Below, in pieces: positions 9,379 through 17,718 of a stretch of 64,000 nucleotides of DNA; the stretch's first letter is position 1; each line of letters opens with the position of its first letter. Source of the DNA: Fibrobacter sp. (GTDB taxonomy: Bacteria > Fibrobacterota > Fibrobacteria > Fibrobacterales > Fibrobacteraceae); the NCBI GenBank assembly GCA_017649565.1, contig JAGCGO010000100.1, positions 1 to 64,000 on the forward strand. Direction: 5' to 3'. A program made the translations under genes and the position numbers. The notes below the pieces were generated by a model. That model was not told where the DNA came from, did not search any database, and saw only the letters and a program-made list of their open reading frames with translations.

Positions 9379-9472
9379 AACTTTCCTCAGTTTCATGAAA
9401 ACATTCAACAATGCTATACGAATATACCTTTTATTTTTCGTTTCGGTTGTTTTTCTTTTAAATTTTTACTTA

Positions 9473-10480
9473 ATGAAGAAGATTTTTTTTGTTTCAACTA
9501 TTATTTTGGTCATTTTAGCGATTTTTGCTTGTTTTCAAGCAAAAAAGCGGCTAAATGCCGTCTCCGGCAACGAAAATATAGTCCTTTTGGAAATACCAAA
9601 AGGCAGTTCGCCCGCCAAAGTATCACAAATTTTACATAAAAATGGCATCTGGACCGACGATTTGGCCTTCCAGTTGTGGTGCAGGTTGTATAAACCCAAC
9701 CTAAAAGCGGGCTGGTACGAGATTCCCGCAAAAAGTTCCCTCGACGCCATCATCGCGCTATTCGAAAGCGGCAAAAACGCCGTCAAGAGGGTGACCATCC
9801 CCGAAGGCCGCGCCTCCTGGGAAATACCGTCGTACTTGATGAAATCGTTCCCGGACCTCGATACGAACCGCTGGAACGCATTGATCCACGACCCGAAGTT
9901 CACCCAGTCGCTCGGAGTCAGCGCAAAATCGCTCGAAGGCTACCTGCTGCCCGACACCTACCCCTTCGCCGTCGATGCCGACGAGGAAGCCATCATCAAG
10001 CAAATGGTCGCAGCAAATCTCAAGCTGCGCGAACAGTACAAGGACATGGAAGGCACGATGTGGGACACCCTCGGCAGTTGGCACAAAGTGCTTACACTGG
10101 CAAGCGTGGTCGAAGAAGAAACCGGCAAGACAGACGAGCGTCCGCTCATCGCGGGAGTTTTCCACAACAGGCTCCGCATCGGCATGCCCCTTGGAGCCGA
10201 CCCGACTGTCCGGTTCATTTTCAAGAACCTCACGGGCCCCATCTACAAGAGCCAGCTGAACAGCAACAGTCCCTACAATACTCGCAAGTTCAAAGGACTC
10301 ATGCCCGGTCCCATTTCAAACCCGGGACGCAAGGCTATCGAGGCAACGCTCATGCCCGCAAAGACCGATGCGCTTTACTTTGTCGCAAAGGACGACGGAT
10401 CGGGCACGCACTTCTTCAGCAGCAACCTGAAAGACCACAACAAGTACAAGGACATCGCCGCAAAGAACCGCGGGGAATAG
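9473..10480 (+). CDS. mltG: Endolytic murein transglycosylase MltG
   Basis: 335 residues. An N-terminal signal anchor (about 3-20) is followed by a LysM-like region and the YceG/MltG domain. Signatures are EGYLLPDTYPF, the catalytic Glu within ASVVEEETG, VFHNRL and the closing PNPGRKAIEA-like stretch (ISNPGRKAIEATLMPA). It cleaves nascent glycan strands at the inner membrane. The start at 9473 is preferred because it places the anchor at the N-terminus, but no strong ribosome-binding site is seen and an in-frame ATG at 9395 is possible. It converges with the patatin gene, with 17 bases between the stops. Confidence 0.9.
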   Translation: MKKIFFVSTIILVILAIFACFQAKKRLNAVSGNENIVLLEIPKGSSPAKVSQILHKNGIWTDDLAFQLWCRLYKPNLKAGWYEIPAKSSLDAIIALFESGKNAVKRVTIPEGRASWEIPSYLMKSFPDLDTNRWNALIHDPKFTQSLGVSAKSLEGYLLPDTYPFAVDADEEAIIKQMVAANLKLREQYKDMEGTMWDTLGSWHKVLTLASVVEEETGKTDERPLIAGVFHNRLRIGMPLGADPTVRFIFKNLTGPIYKSQLNSNSPYNTRKFKGLMPGPISNPGRKAIEATLMPAKTDALYFVAKDDGSGTHFFSSNLKDHNKYKDIAAKNRGE

Positions 10481-10497
10481 TTAGTTACTTGTCATTA

Positions 10498-12903
10498 TTA
10501 AAATAGGTTGTAATTTCCGATACGGACAAAGTACTTGTAGTCTTCAAACTTGTTCAAATCGCCGGCCGTATCGAAGTCTACGGTCCGCGACATGCCGAGA
10601 AGGACATTGATGGACCTGTATGTCAACCGGAATGTCGGCTCCAGCACGACCTTGTTGTCGCCCAGGGCAACCGACGGATTGCTTTCAAAGTCCCGGACAT
10701 AGGCGCCAAACAGCCACAGCCCGCTCCCCTTATGATGCAGGGCAGCACTCATGCGCAGCAAGCCGTAATGGTGTGACGCAAGCGTTGCATTGTACCATTC
10801 CGTACTGTTCCACGGAGTCGCCTCGGGATGAAGCCTGTAGCAGTTGCTCAGCACAGCGTAGTCGAAATCCTTCGGGTACACGTAACCGAAACCTTCCTCG
10901 TGATACTGTTCGAATCCGCCCGCAACACCGAAGATGAACGTCGCGAATTTCCTGGGAGATACCGCATAGTAGGCGTCAAGTTCGCCCTTCCAGTAGATAG
11001 GGATCAAGTCGGCACGGCCCAGTTCAAATCCGATGGACTGCAACCCCAGGTCCGCATTCAGGGCGTAACCTTCCGTAGCGAACCACTTGTCGCGCTTTCC
11101 GGAAAGGTACTCGTAATGCAGGCTAGGAGAAACAGGATACGTATTGAAGAAACGCTCATAGTAAGCAAGCGTATCCATCTCGAATTCCCTGTTGCCAAAC
11201 ATAAAGCCCAGAGATATATTCTGCGCCGCACTCAGCGAGTACGTTGCCCGAGCCGAAAGGTCGCTCCGCCGTTCCGAATATATGCGGTCCTCGTGCGGGA
11301 GTTCATCATTGAAGGACTTGAGCGGGTGAACCTTCTGCCACTCATAGGCAAACGCAATGCTCCAGTTCCTATTCCATAGCCGGTCAATGTTAAACCGCGG
11401 ACGCAGGCCGTAGCCGGCCGCTCCCCAGAAGCCGCCGACATTCAAGTCAAACTCCATCTGGTCGACAAAGCGTACCCCCACCTCGGCATAGGCGTTTGGG
11501 CCAAAAGCATTGGAACCGAAACCACCCACGGCAACGTCGAACACGGGAGAAGATCTCGCCCCGATAACAAGATCGCCGTTCGGCTGCATGTCAAAGGAAA
11601 GCGAGTCATAGACAGGATTCCGCATGAGGGCGTAAGCGAACCGGCGCGGGGCCACCATGCCCGTATCGCTTTCTTCCCAATACGATTTCGCGACAACGTG
11701 CTTTTCTGCAGACAAACTATCGAACGTGGGATTATAGCGGAACCACGGGTAGACTTCGACCTTTGTCGTCTCGTAGTCCATTTTCCTGTCCTGAGGGAAC
11801 GGCAAGGCACCCATGCGTTTTTCCATGGCAGAAAAACCCGCCTGGATAAGAGCGTTATGGTTGTAATCCGCAATCGAATGCGCACGCACAATCAATCCCG
11901 GACGGTTGTTCAATCCTTCGGCGGCATACCGTTTCAGAGCGCGCTGCCACGGATTGCCGGTTTCTTCGGCGCGGACAGGATCGGCAATAACGATCATGGC
12001 GAACTCGTCCGGAGAATCTTCGGCAGGCAGGGCCAAGTACGGACACACCTCGCCTGACCCGGCATTACCTGGCAGGGGAAGAGTGTTCATGACATCTTCG
12101 ACCGTATTACCCACCGACCCGTCGCAACCCAACACGGAAAAAGCGACCTTGGGCTTGATAGACTGGCGGTACAAACTTTCCTGGAAACGAAGACGAGCAA
12201 GGGAACGCTCCACTCCCGCCGTATCCAGGATCAGCGGCTTGGGCAAGCGGTTCGGGACACCGGAGGAGTCCTGCCGCAGCGCAAAACGATACCTTAAGCT
12301 AGACACCCCGTCCAAGGAAATGGGCCATTCGAAAGGGTCTATTTCCGACTTGGCTGCGATATTGTCACGACCGATGTAGGGTTTGAGATCTTCTTCCAGG
12401 AAAAGCCTCTGCATATCGTCAAGAGACATTCCCCTGGACCACATGAACCCGACCCAGGCACCCCATGACGTACCCACGACAGAATCGACCGGGATATGGT
12501 ATTCCTCGATGGCGTAAAGCACACCCAGGTAGAACCAGGGAGAATCCTCGCCACCGCTCAGGTAAAGTACCGATTTCAGGTTCTTCGGAGGCGGGGCCAC
12601 ATTCGCAGTCGTAGCAGCCGGGGTCGCTACCGTAGAATCAAAAATCGGCAAGGAGTCGGTCCTGATGACCGTATCAACCTTCGCGACAGAGTCAGTCACC
12701 TTTGCTGAATCGGCCTTCTCGACAGAAACGCTCGCTTTTGCAGAATCGACTTTTTCAACAGAGTTGGCCACCTTCGCAGAATCAACAACCGCAGGCTCGC
12801 CCGCCCCGAAGGCAAGCGAAGCCACCGAAACAGCCAGCACGCATAAATTACGGGCTAGACCATTCCCAAACAAATTAACCAAGGCGAGCCGGATTGGAAA
12901 CAT
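10498..12903 (-). CDS. Patatin-like phospholipase with C-terminal beta-barrel
   Basis: 801 residues. A hydrophobic signal (about 13-34) is followed by a low-complexity linker of repeated DSAK/VEKVD/VEKAD units. The patatin domain has the oxyanion motif SGGED, the nucleophile elbow GTSWG (Ser catalytic) and a candidate Asp in CDGS. From about residue 480 the sequence turns into alternating aromatic/polar strands typical of an outer-membrane beta-barrel and ends in NYNLF, so the layout is PlpD-like. The start at 12903 follows CGGGGAAAT; ATGs at 12915 and 12921 are alternatives. It is the last gene of a six-gene leftward operon and overlaps the preceding PilT-like gene. Confidence 0.8.
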   Translation of the reverse strand: MFPIRLALVNLFGNGLARNLCVLAVSVASLAFGAGEPAVVDSAKVANSVEKVDSAKASVSVEKADSAKVTDSVAKVDTVIRTDSLPIFDSTVATPAATTANVAPPPKNLKSVLYLSGGEDSPWFYLGVLYAIEEYHIPVDSVVGTSWGAWVGFMWSRGMSLDDMQRLFLEEDLKPYIGRDNIAAKSEIDPFEWPISLDGVSSLRYRFALRQDSSGVPNRLPKPLILDTAGVERSLARLRFQESLYRQSIKPKVAFSVLGCDGSVGNTVEDVMNTLPLPGNAGSGEVCPYLALPAEDSPDEFAMIVIADPVRAEETGNPWQRALKRYAAEGLNNRPGLIVRAHSIADYNHNALIQAGFSAMEKRMGALPFPQDRKMDYETTKVEVYPWFRYNPTFDSLSAEKHVVAKSYWEESDTGMVAPRRFAYALMRNPVYDSLSFDMQPNGDLVIGARSSPVFDVAVGGFGSNAFGPNAYAEVGVRFVDQMEFDLNVGGFWGAAGYGLRPRFNIDRLWNRNWSIAFAYEWQKVHPLKSFNDELPHEDRIYSERRSDLSARATYSLSAAQNISLGFMFGNREFEMDTLAYYERFFNTYPVSPSLHYEYLSGKRDKWFATEGYALNADLGLQSIGFELGRADLIPIYWKGELDAYYAVSPRKFATFIFGVAGGFEQYHEEGFGYVYPKDFDYAVLSNCYRLHPEATPWNSTEWYNATLASHHYGLLRMSAALHHKGSGLWLFGAYVRDFESNPSVALGDNKVVLEPTFRLTYRSINVLLGMSRTVDFDTAGDLNKFEDYKYFVRIGNYNLF

Positions 12904-13876
12904 ATTTCCCCGCATCTTCACGATTCACATAACCCGTACGCACAAGCTCGGCCAGGCAGTCTTCCATCAACAGCATGCCTTCCGAAGCCGACGATGCGAT
13001 AATCGAGGGCAGCTTGAAATGTTCGCCATTGCGGATATGGGTTGCCACATTCTGCGTATTGTACAGCACTTCCCAGGCAGGAACAATGCCCTTCTCGTCG
13101 GCAGTGGGCAAAAGACGCTGCACCACGACCGCCTTGAGCACGGCGGCAAGCATCGTACGCACGAGTGCGCGCATTTCGGGAGCCGAGGCGGAAAGCAGGG
13201 CCTCGAGCACGCCGACCGAGTTACCCGCAGTCACGTTCACCACGACTAACGAGCCCGCGTCAGCAGCCGCAAGCATCGGGAGCAAGTTCTCGCGTTCAAA
13301 GTCACCCATCCAGAAAAGGTCCGTTCCGCTGCGAAGCGCCTGATCCATCCTCGCCTCTATCTTTGCGGTAGAATCCTTCAGGACAAGGCTTTCTCCCGTA
13401 TTGATGCGGAGTTCTTCCTTGCCAACGAAACTCGCACGCAACATCCGGCTGGAGCACAGCGTTCCTACGTAGGCCGAAGCCGTTGTCGTCTTGCCGCTGC
13501 ACGCCGGGCCGCCGAACACGACAAGCCCCGAGCTGAACCCGAGCAGGTTGTTCATGTTCTCCGTAATGCCCAGCGCCGAAAAGTCGGGACACTGTTCAAG
13601 AATCGGACGGAACACGGCGGCAAGGCCGCGCGCCTCGCGGAAATAGCGGACACGCCAATGGGTATTCACCCACGGGCCACCCACCATGGAACCGCTTTCG
13701 GTTTCCAGGCCGCCCAAAAATTCGACAATGGAACCCGGTTCGACAACCGGAGCGTCGGGAATCGTGCACACACGGCCAGCCAGGCGCACTGCGGGCGAAA
13801 GGCCTTCCGACACGATAACTTCGCTTGCGCCAATGTTCAAGGCATAGTCCAAAAGAGCTTCTATTTCTGTAGCCAT
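12875..13876 (-). CDS. PilT-like ATPase paralog B (Walker A intact, other motifs degenerate)
   Basis: 333 residues with the PilT/GspE secretion-motor fold. The N-terminal part is short and Walker A is conserved (GGPACSGKTTT). The Walker B region reads LFWMGDFERE where PilT has ILVGEMRD, so Glu is replaced by Asp. The His-box region is SLVVVNVTAGNS, without the His of GTLHT. Later parts still follow PilT (VVQRLLP, SEGMLLMEDCLAELV). Start 13876 follows GAGGTGCACT. The gene sits directly behind its paralog (11-base gap). No pilin, PilB, PilC or PilQ gene is nearby, so ordinary type IV pilus retraction is not supported by context. Confidence 0.82.
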   Translation of the reverse strand: MATEIEALLDYALNIGASEVIVSEGLSPAVRLAGRVCTIPDAPVVEPGSIVEFLGGLETESGSMVGGPWVNTHWRVRYFREARGLAAVFRPILEQCPDFSALGITENMNNLLGFSSGLVVFGGPACSGKTTTASAYVGTLCSSRMLRASFVGKEELRINTGESLVLKDSTAKIEARMDQALRSGTDLFWMGDFERENLLPMLAAADAGSLVVVNVTAGNSVGVLEALLSASAPEMRALVRTMLAAVLKAVVVQRLLPTADEKGIVPAWEVLYNTQNVATHIRNGEHFKLPSIIASSASEGMLLMEDCLAELVRTGYVNREDAGKYVSNPARLG

Positions 13877-13887
13877 AGTGCACCTCG

Positions 13888-15552
13888 TCATTTAGCCGGG
13901 CGGTAGGACGCGAAGCGCCTGTTGTCGTAAGCGCGCTTCCAAGCCTCAAATCCGTCGATATAACCGGACTCCACGCATTTCTGCAAGGAATCGTCCAAAG
14001 TAATGCCCTGGTCATGCTGACTGCTGATGGCCGCCGCAATCTGGGAAAAGTCATTCTTGCGAATCATGTTCGCAACCGTAGACGTAACCTTCATCGCCTC
14101 GCACGCGAGGATGAGCCCCTGGTTCTGCACGACAGGCACGAGCTGCTGCACGATGACGCCCTTGAGCTGTTCGGCAAGCGTATAGGCGAAGTTCGTCCGC
14201 GACGCTTCCGGCACCGATGCCAGCAGGCGCGAGAGCAGCGCATGGATGTTGTTGCCCGCCGTCACGGCGAACACGAGAGCGCCGGCATTGGAAGCCTGCA
14301 ACAGGAGCGAAAGTTCATCCATGTTTTCAAGATGGTCAAACAAGATGACGTCGGCGCCATTCTTCACGGCAAGCTCGATACCCTCGACGCCCGAATGCAC
14401 ATGCAAGCCGACCTCGCGCTGGGCCACAGCACCCGCCGTATTGCGGATAAGGCGTTCGATAGGTTTCTCGACCGTCTGGATATAGGTCTCGCGGTTCCGC
14501 ATGATCGTCTCGGCATACGTAAGCATCGTAGTCGTGCGACCGCTGAAAGAGGGACCCGCAATCAGGACAAGGCCACTCGTAAGCTCGGCAAAGCTTTCGC
14601 AGAACGGCGGCAAGTAGAGACTTTCGAGCGACGCCGATTCCGCCTGGATAATGCGGATAGATGCGCTCGGGACGCCTTCGAACCAGGTCACCGAGAGGCG
14701 GATACGCCCGACACCCGGCACACCGGCCGTCTTGCTAAAGTTTTCACCCTGAGAAATCTTGTAGCCATCATCGAAGCAGTCACCCACCTCGTCAAGGCGC
14801 CTCGAAAGTTCGTCGACGCTCATGACATCCTCGGTCACGGGGACAATGTTGCCCGACTGGCGCATAGCCACCTGGCGGTCCGGATAAAGATAGATGTCCG
14901 TCGCATTGAACTTGCGCGCAAACGCAATCATCTCGGAAAGCGGAGTCGTGGGAGCGAGCGTCTCGGGAGCCTGAACTGGGGCGCCCTCGCCACTTTCTAC
15001 GGCAAAGCGTTCGGGCAGTGCGCTGGCAGTCTCCTCGCCCGCAGCAGGGGCCTGGGCAGCAGGAGCGGCAGGAGCCTCGGGTTCGTCTTCCTGCATCGTC
15101 GGCTTGAATTCAGCAAGCTGCGTGGATTCGAGGCCGGCAACCGCCTCGACCTCGTTGGCCGAGATAGATGACTTGCCGTAAATGTCGTTGCCCTCGATTT
15201 GGAGGCCGCCATCATTCGAGGCGGGTGCGGGCTCCTTCGGAGCCTCCGCCTTCGCCGCAGGCTTGGCGGCCGGCCTCGCCTGCTCCTTCGCCTTCGCGGC
15301 ATCCTTTTCCTTTGCCGCGGCAATGGCCGCCGCATTCGCTGCGGCAGTACTCTCGGCCTGCGCATTCTTGGCCTCGAGGTCGCGGACATACGCCAATACC
15401 TTCTGGTAGACAGCCGGCTTCAAGAGCCCCGCCTCGACAAGCACCTGCCCGATATCCTTGGAGCCGGACACTTTGTCGCTGTAAGCGTTTACCTGATCCT
15501 CGGTCACAAGCTTATTGTAGACCAGGACCTTTGCCATGTACTGATTTCTCAT
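13888..15552 (-). CDS. PilT-like ATPase paralog A (probably inactive nucleotide site)
   Basis: 554 residues. The N-terminus (about 1-60) resembles the MshEN/GspE N-domain. An Ala/Pro/Lys/Glu-rich linker covers about 60-205, and a PilT-type domain follows. Walker A reads GPSFSGRTTT, so the invariant Lys is Arg. The Asp box is TVEKPIE instead of TIEDPIE, and Walker B is DVILFDHLEN with no catalytic Glu in place. The His box lacks His (GALVFAVTAGNN). QREVG and the C-terminal substrate-loop region (HDQGITLDDSL) are kept. ATP hydrolysis seems unlikely; a structural or regulatory role beside paralog B is inferred. The start has GGAGGG upstream and overlaps the permease stop as ATGA. Confidence 0.82.
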   Translation of the reverse strand: MRNQYMAKVLVYNKLVTEDQVNAYSDKVSGSKDIGQVLVEAGLLKPAVYQKVLAYVRDLEAKNAQAESTAAANAAAIAAAKEKDAAKAKEQARPAAKPAAKAEAPKEPAPASNDGGLQIEGNDIYGKSSISANEVEAVAGLESTQLAEFKPTMQEDEPEAPAAPAAQAPAAGEETASALPERFAVESGEGAPVQAPETLAPTTPLSEMIAFARKFNATDIYLYPDRQVAMRQSGNIVPVTEDVMSVDELSRRLDEVGDCFDDGYKISQGENFSKTAGVPGVGRIRLSVTWFEGVPSASIRIIQAESASLESLYLPPFCESFAELTSGLVLIAGPSFSGRTTTMLTYAETIMRNRETYIQTVEKPIERLIRNTAGAVAQREVGLHVHSGVEGIELAVKNGADVILFDHLENMDELSLLLQASNAGALVFAVTAGNNIHALLSRLLASVPEASRTNFAYTLAEQLKGVIVQQLVPVVQNQGLILACEAMKVTSTVANMIRKNDFSQIAAAISSQHDQGITLDDSLQKCVESGYIDGFEAWKRAYDNRRFASYRPAK

Positions 15553-16358
15553 AAGAAATCCCTCCGGCTAAACCACCAGCTGGCCACCCCGAGGAACACG
15601 CACACGTAACCCAGCGCATACAGGGAATTCCACAGCAGATAAAGGTCCGGCAGGGCAAGCCCGTGGACCACGTAAGAAGAAACATTGTAGCGGTAAAGCC
15701 CCGGGAAAACGGCATGCAGGACCACGGCGACTTTCTCGAGAACCGCAGTCGACGCATTCCCCATTTCCCCCATGCGGCTAGCGAAACGCACCTGTTCCAA
15801 AAGTTCGTCGCTCAAGTGTCCGGCAAGGTACACGCCAAGCGTAAACAGGGCGCTAAGCACCGTACTGCTGAAACTGCTGAACAGGAGCGCAACGGCGATG
15901 ACAATCGCCATCTCGCAGAATATCAAATAAATAGCCGTTAAAAGGTAAAGGGTCGGCTCCGCGCTCGTCATGAACAGGATGGCGTAGTAGACCACCGTAA
16001 GCAGGGCCAGGTGGACAGCCACCACGGCAAGCAGGCCAAAGTACTTGCCTATGACAAACGAGGCTCGGCTGATGGGCTTCGAAAGGAGCGTGAGCACCGT
16101 CCGCCGCTGTATTTCCTTCTGCACAAGGCTAATCCCCACGAAGATGGAAATCAAAAGGCAGGAAAGGTTCATCACGGTAAGCGTGGTGGACTTGATCACG
16201 TAGGCGCGGTCAAACACGGACCATTCACCCAGCACAATACTGAACAGGGCAAGGCCGATAGCCAGCAAGACAATGTTATAAAGGATCTTGTCGCGGATAG
16301 ATTCGCGGAACGTATTGAGGGCGATAATGCCTATATGCTTAAGCGTCTGCACGGGCAA
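15549..16358 (-). CDS. ABC-2 type transporter permease
   Basis: 269 residues with six hydrophobic segments and the ABC-2/NosY-GldF-like layout: N-terminal NTFRESIRDKILYN, then QKEIQRRTVLTLLSKPISR, the conserved cytoplasmic loop of this family. It is the membrane partner of the ATPase encoded just upstream, whose reading frame it overlaps by 20 bases. The substrate is unknown. Family members act in copper, lantibiotic or gliding-related export. The operon context with PilT-like ATPases and a patatin-barrel protein is unusual. Confidence 0.85.
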   Translation of the reverse strand: MPVQTLKHIGIIALNTFRESIRDKILYNIVLLAIGLALFSIVLGEWSVFDRAYVIKSTTLTVMNLSCLLISIFVGISLVQKEIQRRTVLTLLSKPISRASFVIGKYFGLLAVVAVHLALLTVVYYAILFMTSAEPTLYLLTAIYLIFCEMAIVIAVALLFSSFSSTVLSALFTLGVYLAGHLSDELLEQVRFASRMGEMGNASTAVLEKVAVVLHAVFPGLYRYNVSSYVVHGLALPDLYLLWNSLYALGYVCVFLGVASWWFSRRDFL

Positions 16359-17262
16359 TTTCCTCCGTCAAAATATCTTCCAGGCTCGGCCGCTTGTGGT
16401 CCATCTTCTCGACGGCAATCCCGTTCGAAAGGCAGAAGGACAAGAGGCGGTCACGGGCCGCATCGTCAACGCACACCCACTCCTGCGGGTGCCCTGTCGG
16501 GGAGACTCCCTCGGGGAGGTCGTTCTGGAGTATCGCAGAGCGCGTGCGCACGTGATACTCCACCCCGCATGATTCCGTAATCTCGTCGACGCTGCCCTCG
16601 CGGACAATTTTCCCGTCGACAATCATCGCCACGCGGTGGCTGATAGATTCCACGTCACTGAGCAAGTGGCTGGAATAGAAAATCGTGACCCCGTCGCGGT
16701 TGAGTTCCTGGATGGCCTCGCGCACGTCGCGGCGGCCCATCGGATCAAGCCCGCTCATCGGTTCGTCCAGAATCAAGAGCTTCGGCTTGGCAAGGACGGC
16801 CTGGGCAATGCCCACGCGCTGCATCATCCCCTTGGAATACGAACGCAGGCGCCTGTCGATCCAGTCCTTGTCGGCATGCAAAAGCTCCAGAGCCCAGTGG
16901 ATACGGGAATCCAGCAGAGCCCCGTCGAGTCCCACGAGACGTCCGTAGAACTTGAGCAGTTCACGTCCGGTCAAATAGTCGTAAAAGTAGGGCTGTTCCG
17001 GAGAATAGCCGATAAAGCGGCGGCTCTTCACGTCGCGCGGCGAAATCCCGTTCACCAGCACCTTGCCCGAATCAAAATTCAAAAGTCCGGTCAGCACCTT
17101 GATGGTCGTCGACTTGCCCGCCCCGTTAGGGCCGATAAAACCGTACACCTGCCCCGCTTCCACATTGAAGCTCACGTCCTTGAGCGCAAGCTTCGGCTTC
17201 ATCAGAAAGCCGCTGCGGTACGTCTTGTGCAGATGCTCAATCTGTATCATGAAATCTCCCAT
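16339..17262 (-). CDS. ABC transporter ATP-binding protein (ABC-2 export type)
   Basis: 307 residues. Walker A GPNGAGKST, Q-loop YSPEQPYFY, signature YSKGMMQRV, Walker B LLILDEP and H-loop SSH are all intact. A roughly 90-residue C-terminal extension follows, as in NosF/GldA/CcmA-type ATPases. Start chosen at 17262 (AAGGTGAG upstream); ATG 17250 (GGGAGATTTC upstream) is equally possible. It powers the permease encoded next. Confidence 0.88.
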   Translation of the reverse strand: MGDFMIQIEHLHKTYRSGFLMKPKLALKDVSFNVEAGQVYGFIGPNGAGKSTTIKVLTGLLNFDSGKVLVNGISPRDVKSRRFIGYSPEQPYFYDYLTGRELLKFYGRLVGLDGALLDSRIHWALELLHADKDWIDRRLRSYSKGMMQRVGIAQAVLAKPKLLILDEPMSGLDPMGRRDVREAIQELNRDGVTIFYSSHLLSDVESISHRVAMIVDGKIVREGSVDEITESCGVEYHVRTRSAILQNDLPEGVSPTGHPQEWVCVDDAARDRLLSFCLSNGIAVEKMDHKRPSLEDILTEEIARADA

Positions 17263-17274
17263 ACTCACCTTCAC

Positions 17275-17565
17275 CTATGCCTTGTCCTCGGACTCGGCAC
17301 TAGAATCGCTCCCCTGGAACGCGCGTTCCTCGGCTTCCTGGATCTGACGCTTCCTGCGGTCAGCAATGCGCTTCTTGTTCAAGACGAAATAGATTGCCGC
17401 ACCCACCACGTAGAATGCGATACCCGAATAGAAAATGGGATTGATGGAGGTTCCCTCCAGTCCCGGAAAGACGTTAAGAATCAAGCTGTGGCCAAAAAGG
17501 CTCAGAAGAACGAGCACAAAACCAAGCGCCCGGAGCACGTAAGTCACGATGACCAGTTTTTGCAT
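17275..17565 (-). CDS. Small membrane protein heading the ABC/PilT-like operon
   Basis: 96 residues with two predicted transmembrane helices (about 5-27 and 45-63) and a charged C-terminal tail (NKKRIADRRKRQIQEAEERAF). It is not recognised as a named family. The ATG at 17563-17565 has GAGG seven bases upstream and is preferred over the ATG at 17571. It is the first gene of the leftward operon, with a terminator-like hairpin just before its start. Confidence 0.7.
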   Translation of the reverse strand: MQKLVIVTYVLRALGFVLVLLSLFGHSLILNVFPGLEGTSINPIFYSGIAFYVVGAAIYFVLNKKRIADRRKRQIQEAEERAFQGSDSSAESEDKA

Positions 17566-17576
17566 AGACATACCTC

Positions 17577-17597
17577 AAAAACGCACCTTTCGGGTGC
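17577..17597 (-). promoter_or_regulatory. Terminator-like hairpin in the leader of the ABC/PilT-like operon
   Basis: Read leftward: GCACC, a five-base loop, GGTGC, then G and five Ts, ending about 12 bases before the ATG at 17565. It may be a second terminator behind the 17719 gene or an attenuator of the operon. Confidence 0.5.
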
Positions 17598-17675
17598 ATC
17601 TTCTTTGTTATGAAAAATACACAATTATTAGCCTGAAAGATGAAGAATAAAAGAAAAATGCCGGAAAATAGGCAA

Positions 17676-17698
17676 AACAGACCGCAACGCGGTCTGTT
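17676..17698 (-). terminator. Hairpin terminator of the AspT/YidE-type gene
   Basis: Ten-bp perfect stem AACAGACCGC/GCGGTCTGTT with a three-base loop, 20 bases after the stop at 17719. The following T-run is weak (TTTGCCTATTTT). Confidence 0.7.
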
Positions 17699-17718
17699 CC
17701 GATGAAATGACGGACAAG

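Noticed and set aside
12875..15552. Calling the two PilT-like genes pilT and pilU
   Set aside because: Key catalytic residues differ from both, and no type IV pilus genes are adjacent.
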